Part shown: piece after piece, positions 35,458 through 43,855 of the stretch
Numbering within the stretch: the first letter of the stretch is position 1
How the letters are laid out: each line of letters opens with the position of its first letter
Origin: Photorhabdus noenieputensis
GTDB lineage: Bacteria; Pseudomonadota; Gammaproteobacteria; Enterobacterales; Enterobacteriaceae
Reading direction: 5' to 3'
NCBI RefSeq assembly: GCF_018448935.1
Contig: NZ_RCWC01000042.1
Location: 1 to 50,211 of the forward strand
DNA: 50,211 nucleotides
Notes under the pieces: model-generated
Seen by the model: only the letters and a program-made list of their open reading frames with translations
What the model was told of the DNA's origin: nothing
Database searches by the model: none
Position numbers and translations under genes: made by a program

Positions 35458-36345
35458 ATGGAATACTTTATAGAAGACTGGATCGCCGATGCGCCACAGG
35501 ACCGCATCACCTTCCGCCAGGCCGTACATATAGTTCTACAGGCCATTGCCTCCAATGAATACCTGAAACCAAAAATGATAATGAAAGGCGGGATACTGCT
35601 TGGCCTGAGATATCAGAGTTCAAGATTTACTGAAGATATTGATTTCTCAACGAATATGCGACTTGCCGATATAGATCAGCAGACTTTCCATGAAGAGCTC
35701 GACGATGCCCTAGCCATTTCTTCCGCAGAATTGCCTTATCAAGTGACCTGTGCCGTTCAAAGTCTTTCCATTCAGCCAAGGAATACCGAAGAGGCAACCT
35801 TTCCGTCCTTCAGACTGAAAATAGGATATGCCAGGAACAACAATAACGGTGAAATGAGACGTCTGCGACAGGGACAATCTCCCCATACCGTCAAGATTGA
35901 TTACAGTCTGAATGAACACAGCCTGAATGTTGATCACATCACCCTAACAGATGACAACGATATCCAAGCTTACAGCTTCACGGATCTTGTGGCCGAGAAA
36001 ATTCGTTCAGTGATCCAGCAGATTGTCCGTAACCGTTCACGTCGTCAGGACATCTACGACCTCAATCTGCTTTTAGACAGCATCCAACCTGAAAACAAGG
36101 ACAAATTGGCTATACTGACCACACTACTGGAAAAATCCACCGGTCGCTTGGAAGACGGAATGGTCAACCCCGAAACCCTAGGCAGAGTGGATATACGTGA
36201 ACGATCCTCACGGGAATATGAACTCCTGAAAGACGAGGTCGAAGGGGAACTTATGGACTTTGATACCGCCTATACACGTATTGTGGATTTCTATAAATCC
36301 CTGCCTTGGGACTTAGTAACAGGTTGGCAGAATGTTGCAAAATAG
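35458..36345 (+). CDS. AbiEii-family nucleotidyltransferase toxin
   Basis: This 295-residue nucleotidyltransferase has the four AbiEii/AbiGii motifs. They are KGGILLGLRYQSSRFTEDID with DID (two metal-binding Asp), KIDYS, FTDLVAEKIRS with the conserved Lys, and RSRRQDIYDLNLL. AbiEii toxins stop growth of phage-infected cells; related MenT enzymes add nucleotides to tRNA. All catalytic residues are present, so the toxin should be active. It ends overlapping the start of the PP2C gene by 14 bases, which ties the phosphatase to the module. Confidence 0.85.
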   Translation: MEYFIEDWIADAPQDRITFRQAVHIVLQAIASNEYLKPKMIMKGGILLGLRYQSSRFTEDIDFSTNMRLADIDQQTFHEELDDALAISSAELPYQVTCAVQSLSIQPRNTEEATFPSFRLKIGYARNNNNGEMRRLRQGQSPHTVKIDYSLNEHSLNVDHITLTDDNDIQAYSFTDLVAEKIRSVIQQIVRNRSRRQDIYDLNLLLDSIQPENKDKLAILTTLLEKSTGRLEDGMVNPETLGRVDIRERSSREYELLKDEVEGELMDFDTAYTRIVDFYKSLPWDLVTGWQNVAK

Positions 36346-37000
36346 CCTGTATCTGTGTCATCAGGGGCAACGAGACGAGCAGCTGGATAGATTTTTCTTT
36401 ATCAACACTGGTGTATGTTCGGTCTCCGTGATGGCAGATGGATTCAGCCACTGCCATGCCAGTCCGCATTATGTTGACTGGCTGGGTGAACAACTTTATG
36501 CACTGGAAAATACCGGAAGTTGCTGCAACGAGCTGTGCGGAGAAGTCCTCCGGATCCTGAGCTGTAATGACTGTTATCCGGGAAAGGCTAGTATTGCGGT
36601 TATCGTGTCTGATCAAGAAAAATACCGCTATGCCACTCTGGGTGATACACGGATTTACTGGCCCTCACACAGCTTCAGAACCACCGACCATTCACTGGCC
36701 CAGCGCTGTATTGACCGAGGAAACTGCCCAGCAGAAAAACTTCGTGACCACCCGCTGCGTAACCAGCTCACTCAGTTTGCCGGTGCTGACAGCAAACATA
36801 CACTCACCTGGTCAGAACGGGAACGCACATATCATGATGCCATCATTATGTGTACTGATGGCTTCTGGTCCCATTTCGATGATAGGTTTATCCACGAAAT
36901 ACAGACCGAAGCCTCTCTCCACAACGCGTTCAGTGGGATGATAAACAAAAAGACAGTACCTGAAGATAATGTCTCCGTAGTCCTGCTCCGAGATCTGTGA
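36332..37000 (+). CDS. PP2C-family protein phosphatase co-operonic with AbiEi/AbiEii
   Basis: This 222-residue metal-dependent phosphatase has the PPM motifs in order. They are GQRDEQLDRFF (the usual G-R-xxNQDRF), MADGFS (Asp36), LGDTRIY, TDHSLAQ, CTDGFWSHF and PEDNVSVVLL. The metal-binding Asp residues are kept, so it should be active. PP2Cs remove phosphate from Ser/Thr, or from AMP-like and other ligands in signalling systems. Here the start lies within the last codons of the toxin gene, so translation is coupled. No kinase gene is present; the DNA just downstream is IS-damaged and could once have held one. A role in switching or reversing the toxin is inference. Confidence 0.82.
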   Translation: MLQNSLYLCHQGQRDEQLDRFFFINTGVCSVSVMADGFSHCHASPHYVDWLGEQLYALENTGSCCNELCGEVLRILSCNDCYPGKASIAVIVSDQEKYRYATLGDTRIYWPSHSFRTTDHSLAQRCIDRGNCPAEKLRDHPLRNQLTQFAGADSKHTLTWSERERTYHDAIIMCTDGFWSHFDDRFIHEIQTEASLHNAFSGMINKKTVPEDNVSVVLLRDL

Positions 37001-37040
37001 CACCCGTATCGGTTGTGATAAGGACCGACCAAGGGGCCTG

Positions 37041-37199
37041 ATTTTACCTTGCCGTACACCCGAACAATGGGCTTATCATAACAGTGCTGAACTGAGAATC
37101 ACTCAGCTGGGTAAGCTCACACAAAACAAATTTATTGAGAGTTTTAATAGCCATTTTCGTGACAAATGTCTTAATTCAATGATATTGAAAGATCTCTGA
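37041..37199 (+). pseudogene. IS3-family transposase C-terminal remnant
   Basis: The frame ending at TGA 37197 reads ...EQWAYHNSAEL, QLGKLTQNKFIESFNSHF, RDKCLN. This is the classic IS3-group end around the catalytic Glu (PGKPTQNAFIESFNGRFRDECLN). Only about 52 codons remain; the DDE domain start and the IS ends are gone. It follows the PP2C stop closely, so IS insertion or deletion may have trimmed the defence operon. Confidence 0.75.
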
Positions 37200-37654
37200 C
37201 TCCTCTATCCTGCATCTCTCAGAATTTCAGCGGTTACCTTATATCGTTGATTACGCGATAGGTTAGACCATGACAGGTAGAGGTCTCGTTCGTTCCATTC
37301 AGTGCTATATATGCATCCCATCCTCAATACCCCGGATCCCTGCCATGACTTCATTTGGTTGTTAATCCGTCATGATTCGCTGATCTTCGCCCCCGTTCTA
37401 CAGGCTCGACGGAACCACCCTACACCACACTTTCCCAGTATCACTGTGTGGCTGAAATTTACGAAGCTCGTTCAGATTCACTTGCTGCATACTTGCGTGC
37501 TCCCACTGTCTAGGTCTAGGGACACATTTATCCAACGTTGCTCCCGTGCTTCAGTCACCCTCCCATACGTACGCCATAGCCACACAATCAAACATACCAA
37601 TTACTGCGGCAAGACTTTCGCCTGCAAGATACTTTTACTTTTTACACAACTATA
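37200..37654. other. Gene-free stretch carrying the right repeat copy
   Basis: I see no supported gene here. The open frames across it have no recognisable protein. The stretch holds the diverged direct repeat (37443-37630) and ends at the ssb terminator. Its left part (37200-37440) shows only weak resemblance to DNA near 33.67-33.70 kb. Confidence 0.5.
37443..37630 (+). repeat. Diverged direct repeat, right copy
   Basis: This is the same orientation partner of 33701-33885. The best-conserved parts are CTGTGTGG at the start, CGTGCTTCAGTCACC in the middle and TTTCGCCTGCAAGAT at the end. The pair brackets the island that contains AbiEi, AbiEii, PP2C and the IS3 remnant. Confidence 0.5.
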
Positions 37655-37684
37655 AAAAACAAAAAAGCCCCGTATAATCGGGGC
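37655..37684 (-). terminator. Rho-independent terminator of ssb
   Basis: On the minus strand GCCCCG, loop ATTATA, CGGGGC is followed directly by TTTTTTG and further T-rich sequence. It lies about 40 bases downstream of the ssb stop and should end the STY4534-ssb transcript before it enters the defence island. Confidence 0.85.
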
Positions 37685-37724
37685 ATTACAGAAAAAAACT
37701 TACCTTTTAACTCTTAGGTGAACT

Positions 37725-38189
37725 CTAAAAAGGGATCAACTCGTCAAAATCGATTGGTGGTTCACTTCCTCGGGGCGGCACTGACGAAGAGGATTGCGAT
37801 TGTTCCCGACCACTTGAACGGGAAGGCTCACTTTGACTACGCCCCCCTAACATCTGCATCGTACCCTGCTGATTGAGCACGACCTCCGTGCTATACCGAT
37901 CTTGCCCACTCGCCTTGTCAAACCATTTACGGGTACGCAACTGACCTTCAATATATACTTGGCTGCCTTTTTTCAAATATTCACCAGCAATTTCGGCCAG
38001 TTTGCCGAAAATGACCACCCGATGCCATTCGGTACGCTCTTTCTGCTCACCCGTTTGTCTGTCCCGCCAGGTTTCCGATGTTGCCAGTGACAATACCGCC
38101 ACTGTATCACCCTCTGGCCGATAACGCACCTCTGGTTCTTGTCCCAATCGTCCAATAAGTATCACTTTATTCACGCCGCGTGAAGCCAT
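37725..38189 (-). CDS. ssb: Single-stranded DNA-binding protein
   Basis: This 154-residue SSB has an N-terminal OB fold ([55 protein letters not shown]), a Gly/Ser/Gln-rich linker and the acidic tip DFDELIPF that recruits partner proteins. It is shorter than chromosomal Ssb (about 178), as usual for ICE and plasmid copies. It should coat the single-stranded DNA made during element replication or transfer. It is followed by a strong terminator and preceded by the STY4534-type gene. Confidence 0.93.
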   Translation of the reverse strand: MASRGVNKVILIGRLGQEPEVRYRPEGDTVAVLSLATSETWRDRQTGEQKERTEWHRVVIFGKLAEIAGEYLKKGSQVYIEGQLRTRKWFDKASGQDRYSTEVVLNQQGTMQMLGGRSQSEPSRSSGREQSQSSSSVPPRGSEPPIDFDELIPF

Positions 38190-38262
38190 GTAACTTCCCT
38201 TTCAAAATGTAGATGAAAAAAATTCCCCGAAAAAATGCACTCCGGAGAGACTTCAGGGGCAG

Positions 38263-38721
38263 TCAAAATGAATTCTCTGCATAATGCTTTTGCGAAGACT
38301 TATTCTGTACAGGCGGCACGGATTCAGGTTTTTCAGCTTTATAAACCATCTCCTGCCCGATTTTGATCCAGTCAATTTTAATCAACCGCGCTCTTAAACT
38401 GACACGCTGTTCACCGGCATGCTCACCCTTGTTCAACGTAAAAATCCCGGTAGACGGCTGACTTAATGTGAAACCCAGTAAGACTTTTTTGTCCTCATCA
38501 ACCGCTTTCTGACAGCGGCTGATTAAGTCACTGTTTTCCTTACCGGCAACAGTGACATCAAAGCGAACATAAGACGGATTCTCTGTTGGTCCACTCAATG
38601 CATTGATGACCGCGCTGAAAAAACTGCCATTCGGACCATTCACCTTGCGGACATTGCTGAGATACCCCAATCCATTGATATTCAGGTTGAAATATTTATT
38701 TTCAGTGGTAATTGCAGACAT
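38263..38721 (-). CDS. STY4534-family (DUF3577) ICE replication-associated protein
   Basis: This 152-residue protein is of the kind found beside ssb and topB in SPI-7/PFGI-1-class elements. Typical stretches are the N-terminal FNLNINGLGYLSNVR, the middle SYVRFDVTVAG and RVSLRARLIKIDWIKIG. The name implies a role in element replication, but biochemistry is lacking. It reads into ssb 73 bases later. A long leader with three hairpins lies upstream. Confidence 0.78.
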   Translation of the reverse strand: MSAITTENKYFNLNINGLGYLSNVRKVNGPNGSFFSAVINALSGPTENPSYVRFDVTVAGKENSDLISRCQKAVDEDKKVLLGFTLSQPSTGIFTLNKGEHAGEQRVSLRARLIKIDWIKIGQEMVYKAEKPESVPPVQNKSSQKHYAENSF

Positions 38722-39380
38722 GATGTTCTCTCTATGAAGTGAAAAAAAGAAACGACGGAGAACACATCACCCAAGGCGGGAAGTGATGTTTCCCGCCGGG
38801 AAGCCAGTGTCAAACACAGGCTATCTGATAAGTTAAAAATACACCTTCATCACTGTTATCAGTGATACCCGTTTCCAAAGGATAAACGGGTTTACCGCCC
38901 GCAGGCGCCACCTCTCAGGCTACAATGGCTTTGTGACAGGTCACACGAAAGCGTCAGTCTCAGACCTTTCTGACATTGAGAGCAGTCACCCAAAGGCATT
39001 CCTCTCAGACTGCGGGAATATTGGCGATTGTCCGAAGACAACAAGTTATCCCACGCATTTTTGAATCAGGGGGCCAGACTGTCAACGAGGAAAATGATTT
39101 TTGGGAAGCGGTAAAAAATAGCGCCGCCCAAAGGACGGCAAGGAATCTGCACTGGCATATGGTACAAGGTTGGAAGCTAAGTAGTCTCAACAAACTCCAG
39201 GGACATTCAACTATCCCGGCGCGGCTATTTACCAACCCTTCAAAGGAAGCCGTTTACCGGACTGACAACAGAGAAAATCTATGCACGACTTGCCTGTCAA
39301 ACCGCAGTCGTGGGGTGCAATGTACCAAAGCCAGTTTACCTTCCCAGATCTCCAGCTTAGGTACACAACAAAAAATCAGC
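38722..39380. other. Untranslated stretch between topB and the STY4534-type gene, with three hairpins
   Basis: I see no supported gene here. A long plus-strand open frame starts inside but runs through topB in the wrong strand, so it is probably a shadow. The part nearest the STY4534-type gene has three stem-loops in a row: GGCGGGAA/TTCCCGCC at 38775-38797, ATCACTG/CAGTGAT at 38849-38866, ACCCGTTT/AAACGGGT at 38867-38891. Such spacing in a 5' leader suggests regulation at RNA level or a small RNA. The part from 38900 to 39380 shows nothing I recognise. Confidence 0.5.
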
Positions 39381-41411
39381 TCACCCTGTCATTGCCGGTT
39401 TTTTCGGTATGTTCTTATGCCGGGCAGATCTGGTTTTTCTTTTTCCATCGACGGTGCTGACTACCCCACTGCATTCCGGGTATTTTATACATCCCCAGAA
39501 AACACCGTTTTTTCCCTGGCGTTGACGCGTTACGCCTCCACACACCGGACAAGGCAATGAAGGCGGCGGCGTGATCACGACTTTCTGCGCCTGAACCTGC
39601 TCCACTAAATATTGGGTCCATTGTATCTGACGAGCCATAAAATCCGGCAACTCCGCCTGTCTCTGAGCAATATCATCCAACGCCTGTTCCCACAATGCAG
39701 TCAATCCAGGGTTGGTCAACGCGGTAGGCAACGCGGCTATCAACTCGCTGGCAATCTGCGTAGCGTGGATATACTTGCCCTTTTTCGTCAGATAACCCCG
39801 TTTAAACAACGTATCCAGTACCCCTGCCCGGGTAGCCTCCGTTCCCAGCCCGGCATTGTCCTTCAATACCTTCTTAAGTTGCGGGTCACTGACAAAAGCA
39901 GCGGCATTTTTCATCGCCGCAATCAGTGTACCCTCCGTGAAGTGAGCGGGTGGCTGAGTTTGCAACATTCGTAAAGTAGCCTCATTAACCTGACATGGAC
40001 TGCCTTTGACCATCGACGGCAAACTTTCTCCCAAAGAATCGTCTTTCCCGATGGATGCCGATTCATCTTTACCCGCTGAAAACAATACCCTCCAGCCAGG
40101 AACAATCACTACATTGCCCCGGGTACGAAACAATTGCCCACCGATATCAAAAGTCACTTCAGTTATATCCATTTCATGCAGAGGAAGGAACTGTGCCAAA
40201 TAATGTTGACGGATAAGCTGATACACTTTACGCTCATCATCCGTCATCTTCTTCATATCACAGGGCTGTTTTGTCGGAATGATACCGTGGTGCGCCGTAA
40301 TTTTTTTGTCATTCCAGATACGCGAAATCAATGTCCTGTCCAGACTATCCACCACAATCCGCATAGCCGGATCACTTTTAACCACAGCATCCAATACTTG
40401 AGGAATTTCCGCCTGCATAACCGTAGGCAAATAGCCACAATCTGTGCGGGGATAAGTGATAGCCTTATACGTCTCATACAAGTTTTGAGCAATGTTCAGT
40501 ACTTGTTGAGCTCCCATATCCCATTTTTTTGAGCACGTTTGCTGCAAACTGCCAAGATCGAATGCCAGAGGAGCCGCATGCTTTTCCCGTTTAGTGTTGA
40601 TTTCCAGGACCGTAGCCGTACCAGCTTGTTGGCATAACTTAACCACTGTCTGTGCCACATTCTGATGAATACAGCGTTTTTCTTCATCGCAATAGGTCGC
40701 AGCGGGTACCCAATCCGCCCGGAAAATTCGTCCGTCACACTGAAGGTCAGCCACCACCTGCCAATAAGGCTTAGCCGTAAAAGCGATAATCTCCTGATCT
40801 CGAAAGACAACCAGTGCCAAAGTTGGTGTCTGGACACGTCCAATAGACAAAATGTCACTATATCCGCCTTCACGGGCTTTCACGGTATAGAGTCGGGTAA
40901 GATTCATACCGATAAGCCAATCTGCTCTGGCTCGTCCCAGTCCCGCCAAATACAACGATGCCGTTCGTTCACCGGGCAAAATATTAGCAAGCGCCGCACG
41001 AATACTCACCTCATCCAGAGCAGACAGCCATAAGCGAGATATCTGTCCCTGAAACTGGCAATAATCCAGTAACTCTCGGGCAATCACTTCCCCCTCTCTA
41101 TCAGCATCAGTGGCAATCACCACTTCATCCGCTTGTTTCAACAGACAATTGATAACAGCAAACTGGTCAGCCGTCTCCTTTTTAACCACCATTTGCCAGG
41201 ACGTCGGCAATATCGGCAATACCGATACCCGCCAGGGAGCACCATATTGTTCACCGTAAACTTCTGGACTGGCAGTTTCCAATAAATGCCCAACTGCCCA
41301 AGTCACCGTCACCCCCGGCCCAGTTAAATACCCCTGCCCGCGCTTTGTTGCACCTAATACCGCCGCTATATCCCGCCCTTGAGACGGTTTTTCACACAGA
41401 AACAGTTTCAT
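39381..41411 (-). CDS. topB: DNA topoisomerase III
   Basis: This 676-residue type IA topoisomerase has an N-terminal TOPRIM domain (MKLFLCEKPSQGRDIA, Glu7; VIATDADREGEVIARELL), the active-site Tyr in AITYPRTDCGYLP near residue 320, and a C-terminal zinc ribbon (PCPVCGG, CIKYPECSG). It is slightly longer than E. coli TopB. ICEs of this class all carry a topB in this position, and it probably resolves replication or transfer intermediates. Only 3 bases separate it from the gene upstream. Confidence 0.95.
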   Translation of the reverse strand: MKLFLCEKPSQGRDIAAVLGATKRGQGYLTGPGVTVTWAVGHLLETASPEVYGEQYGAPWRVSVLPILPTSWQMVVKKETADQFAVINCLLKQADEVVIATDADREGEVIARELLDYCQFQGQISRLWLSALDEVSIRAALANILPGERTASLYLAGLGRARADWLIGMNLTRLYTVKAREGGYSDILSIGRVQTPTLALVVFRDQEIIAFTAKPYWQVVADLQCDGRIFRADWVPAATYCDEEKRCIHQNVAQTVVKLCQQAGTATVLEINTKREKHAAPLAFDLGSLQQTCSKKWDMGAQQVLNIAQNLYETYKAITYPRTDCGYLPTVMQAEIPQVLDAVVKSDPAMRIVVDSLDRTLISRIWNDKKITAHHGIIPTKQPCDMKKMTDDERKVYQLIRQHYLAQFLPLHEMDITEVTFDIGGQLFRTRGNVVIVPGWRVLFSAGKDESASIGKDDSLGESLPSMVKGSPCQVNEATLRMLQTQPPAHFTEGTLIAAMKNAAAFVSDPQLKKVLKDNAGLGTEATRAGVLDTLFKRGYLTKKGKYIHATQIASELIAALPTALTNPGLTALWEQALDDIAQRQAELPDFMARQIQWTQYLVEQVQAQKVVITPPPSLPCPVCGGVTRQRQGKNGVFWGCIKYPECSGVVSTVDGKRKTRSARHKNIPKKPAMTG

Positions 41412-41414
41412 CGC

Positions 41415-42113
41415 TTATTTCTGCTTTACCGTACTTTTTAATTCAGGAGAAAAAACAGAACGTTTTTCGCCCCGCATAACAGCCTCATCCGGTAGCCCCA
41501 AACGGGTAATAGCTTCCCTGCCGACAGGGGTTTGGGAAAGGATATCGTCACGAGTAACAGCAAAACTACGGTACGGCTGGACAACACCGTAGATTTGGCG
41601 TACCCAGTGTCCCCCTTTTTTTAAAAACCCGTCACATTGTTGACGGGAAATCAGCGCATAATGGTGCGCCTGCAAGGCTTTCATCACCAGTTGATCGTAA
41701 CCCACTAATAGCCAAACACAGCGGTAACCCAAAGGAGTGCGACTGTAAACACCAATATTGAGCGGAGCGACAGAGGCAATCTCAGATAAATGGATTTGAG
41801 CAGGTACCCCCGAGAGTGTAGCCGCCAGTTCCGCTAACGCCGCCTGCATCTGGTCATGAGCAGAAGCGAGCTTAGTTTCCAGTGCCAACATCGCCATATC
41901 GGCATACGGATTATCTATCAGGGAATCCTGACTGATCCGACCGGCTAGTGAGAAAAATCGCGGCATGCTAATAATCACCGGTTTATTCTTTTTGCTACTT
42001 TCATCCCGGCGGCCATTCCACAGGCTGATAGCGTAATGAGTATGCAACTCAATGGTAAGTGAGGAATGCAGTGCGCCTGAGCGAACAGCATGTGTCTCTT
42101 TAGTTTCAGTCAT
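41415..42113 (-). CDS. PFL_4669-family integrating conjugative element protein
   Basis: This 232-residue protein matches the TIGR03761-type ICE family. Characteristic stretches are SSLTIELHTHYAISLWNGRR, NPYADMAMLALE, GYDQLVMKALQAHHYALI and GREAITRLGLPD. Function is unknown; it always travels with topB and replication genes. I prefer ATG 42113, preceded by AGAGAGAA, to the in-frame ATG at 42134. Two operator-like palindromes lie 120-170 bases upstream. Confidence 0.78.
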   Translation of the reverse strand: MTETKETHAVRSGALHSSLTIELHTHYAISLWNGRRDESSKKNKPVIISMPRFFSLAGRISQDSLIDNPYADMAMLALETKLASAHDQMQAALAELAATLSGVPAQIHLSEIASVAPLNIGVYSRTPLGYRCVWLLVGYDQLVMKALQAHHYALISRQQCDGFLKKGGHWVRQIYGVVQPYRSFAVTRDDILSQTPVGREAITRLGLPDEAVMRGEKRSVFSPELKSTVKQK

Positions 42114-42233
42114 GGTACATTCTCTCTGTGACATAAGGATATCGCTGAGATAGTTGCGTTATCAGGCTGTGACCACAATTCAAAACTCTTTTTTGCTCAC
42201 CCCAAAAACCTGATTAACATCCCATAACCATAA

Positions 42234-42250
42234 TGATTAGACTCTAATCA
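42234..42250. promoter_or_regulatory. Palindromic operator-like site, copy 2
   Basis: TGATTAGACTCTAATCA is an 8-bp inverted repeat around one base. It is identical to the site 36 bases to the right and the reverse complement of the one at 21333. It lies upstream of the PFL_4669-topB genes. A spacing of 36 bases (about 3.4 turns) between the pair would suit cooperative binding. Confidence 0.6.
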
Positions 42251-42269
42251 CTGTATGTCTTTTGGCCCA

Positions 42270-42286
42270 TGATTAGACTCTAATCA
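42270..42286. promoter_or_regulatory. Palindromic operator-like site, copy 3
   Basis: This is a second copy of TGATTAGACTCTAATCA in the spacer between the STY4528-type gene and the PFL_4669-type gene. No other gene is in the spacer. A regulator encoded elsewhere on the element is the likely ligand. None of the proteins in this window is an obvious candidate except the ParB-type and STY4528-type proteins. Confidence 0.6.
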
Positions 42287-42381
42287 CCGTTTTTATCTAT
42301 TTGATGGCATTTAAAAATACCCATATACCTCGGAATGCCTGACTCTATAACCCCTTTAAGACTCATCCAAAGTGCCCCTAT

Positions 42382-43623
42382 TTATCTTTTCATCAAATTC
42401 TGCCGGATTTCAGCAATCACTTTTTTCATTACGGCAGGATTGGCCTTTCTTTGCACCTCTGGCAAAACAGGTCTGTCTTTCTGACGGCTGGCAGGCACAG
42501 GCTTTTTCATGCCGGGGTTTTCCCCCTGATTTGCTGTACCGGGGCTTCTCAACTCTCCCTGTCTGGCACGTTTCATCAGTGTCAGTAGGTAACCCACCGG
42601 ATTTTTTAACGAGCCATTTTCCAATGGAACTCGCAGGCTATCCAACACCAAATGCCTCTGATCAGACGGAAGTGCCTGGAGTTGTTCCGTCAGCATTCTG
42701 ATGTCGTCATCAGAAAGCTGATTTCGTAACGCTACAGGCAACAAATGCTCAACAATCGGGTTGTCGCCATCCGATGGGGCTACGTACGTATTTTTATTCA
42801 CACTCTGTGTGAAATGACGTACGTAACCGTTCGATTGCCGAACTCTGTCATAACTCGTTGATTTTAGACTGAGTTCGGTTGCCGAACTCGGATTACTATC
42901 CCCTGTTTTTGTATTGAATTCGGTTACCGAACTTGGCTGACTTATTGCTTGCAACGCCGCCATTTGCTGCGGCGTTTGTACCTGACCTAACCGATTTTCC
43001 AGTAAAGCAATGCGGGAACGGCGATGCCGCATCATCGGATCATCTTTAACTTCCATCAATACTGACCAGGCAGTCTGACTAATCACCCGGTTTTTGTGGC
43101 GACACGCCTCCCCCACCGTGTCCAGCCAGTTGGGATCAAGCGCTTCAGCATCATGAAATGTCAGAGGCTCATCATGCTGGGCGTAGATGTTTCCTTTTAC
43201 CCGCCCTTTTTCATCCCTGACGCGTTTGCACAAACTTAGCCAGCCGGTTATTCGCAACATCAACAATACCCGGCTGACGGTTTCCCGGGAGGCTTTACCG
43301 CTGTGTGGAGAGGCCAGTTGCAATTGCAGTTCATCATAGGTAGGGAAGACCGCTCCCGCATTTTGTTGTGCATACAGCCGTATCATTATCCAGGCCATCT
43401 TATCGAGCGGAGATAATCGGGTATCCAGAATTAACTGACGGGGAATAGCATCATGCACGTTCCCCAGATACAACAGCCCACTGCGCAACTGTTTTTTTTC
43501 ATCACCCTCAGCTTGCTCTGCCAGTCGTGCATTCATCTGCTCCAACGTAAAAGCAATGAGGCTATCAGAGGACAAAGGAGCCTTCCGTGTGTTATTTCCA
43601 GATTTCATTGTTGTACCGCTCAT
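42382..43623 (-). CDS. STY4528-family pathogenicity-island replication protein
   Basis: This 413-residue protein is placed as in SPI-7. The N-terminal half has a winged-helix DNA-binding look (LDKMAWIMIRLYAQ, FPTYDELQLQLA, SRETVSRVLLMLRITGWLSLC), as in replication initiators. The C-terminal part (LPSDQRHLVLDSLRVPLENG, NPVGYLLTLMKRA) recalls the DnaT/initiator tail that ends in a PVGYL-type motif. It probably helps start element replication together with DnaB, though this is inferred from family name and context. The start overlaps the preceding small gene by 32 bases; ATG 43608 is an alternative. Confidence 0.78.
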   Translation of the reverse strand: MSGTTMKSGNNTRKAPLSSDSLIAFTLEQMNARLAEQAEGDEKKQLRSGLLYLGNVHDAIPRQLILDTRLSPLDKMAWIMIRLYAQQNAGAVFPTYDELQLQLASPHSGKASRETVSRVLLMLRITGWLSLCKRVRDEKGRVKGNIYAQHDEPLTFHDAEALDPNWLDTVGEACRHKNRVISQTAWSVLMEVKDDPMMRHRRSRIALLENRLGQVQTPQQMAALQAISQPSSVTEFNTKTGDSNPSSATELSLKSTSYDRVRQSNGYVRHFTQSVNKNTYVAPSDGDNPIVEHLLPVALRNQLSDDDIRMLTEQLQALPSDQRHLVLDSLRVPLENGSLKNPVGYLLTLMKRARQGELRSPGTANQGENPGMKKPVPASRQKDRPVLPEVQRKANPAVMKKVIAEIRQNLMKR

Positions 43624-43855
43624 GTGTCATCATTTCCCAATCTCGTCCTCCGTTACGACTTAACAACCGCCAAAACATGCCAATATCAATTTTTAGGCAA
43701 CGATGAGAAACTTTACCTTTGCCTTTCGCCCTGATCCGAGTGTAATTTTTGCTACCCTGTCGATAACGTTTCAATTGTTCTACCGCTTTCTTTCTATAGA
43801 CAAGCGGTACAGAACAGGGGGCCAACAAACCCTGAGTGATCTCTGTCTTTTTCAC
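43592..43855 (-). CDS. Small ICE protein, ParE-like_toxin-domain type
   Basis: This is an 87-residue basic protein. The C-terminal half (LKIDIGMFWRLLSRNGG, WEMMTHERYN) resembles the ParE-like toxin domain seen in small ICE and plasmid proteins. I am only moderately sure of this. No separate antitoxin gene is next to it, so it may not be a toxin here. It overlaps the DUF2857 gene by 4 bases (ATGA) and the STY4528-type gene by 32, so it belongs to the replication operon. Confidence 0.6.
   Translation of the reverse strand: MKKTEITQGLLAPCSVPLVYRKKAVEQLKRYRQGSKNYTRIRAKGKGKVSHRCLKIDIGMFWRLLSRNGGRDWEMMTHERYNNEIWK

Noticed and set aside
37302-37655. A 117-codon plus-strand open frame
   Set aside because: It covers a diverged repeat, has no start signal and runs into the ssb terminator; no recognisable protein.
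38976-39560. A 194-codon plus-strand open frame
   Set aside because: About a third of it lies antisense to topB, the composition is not protein-like, there is no ribosome site and no motif.
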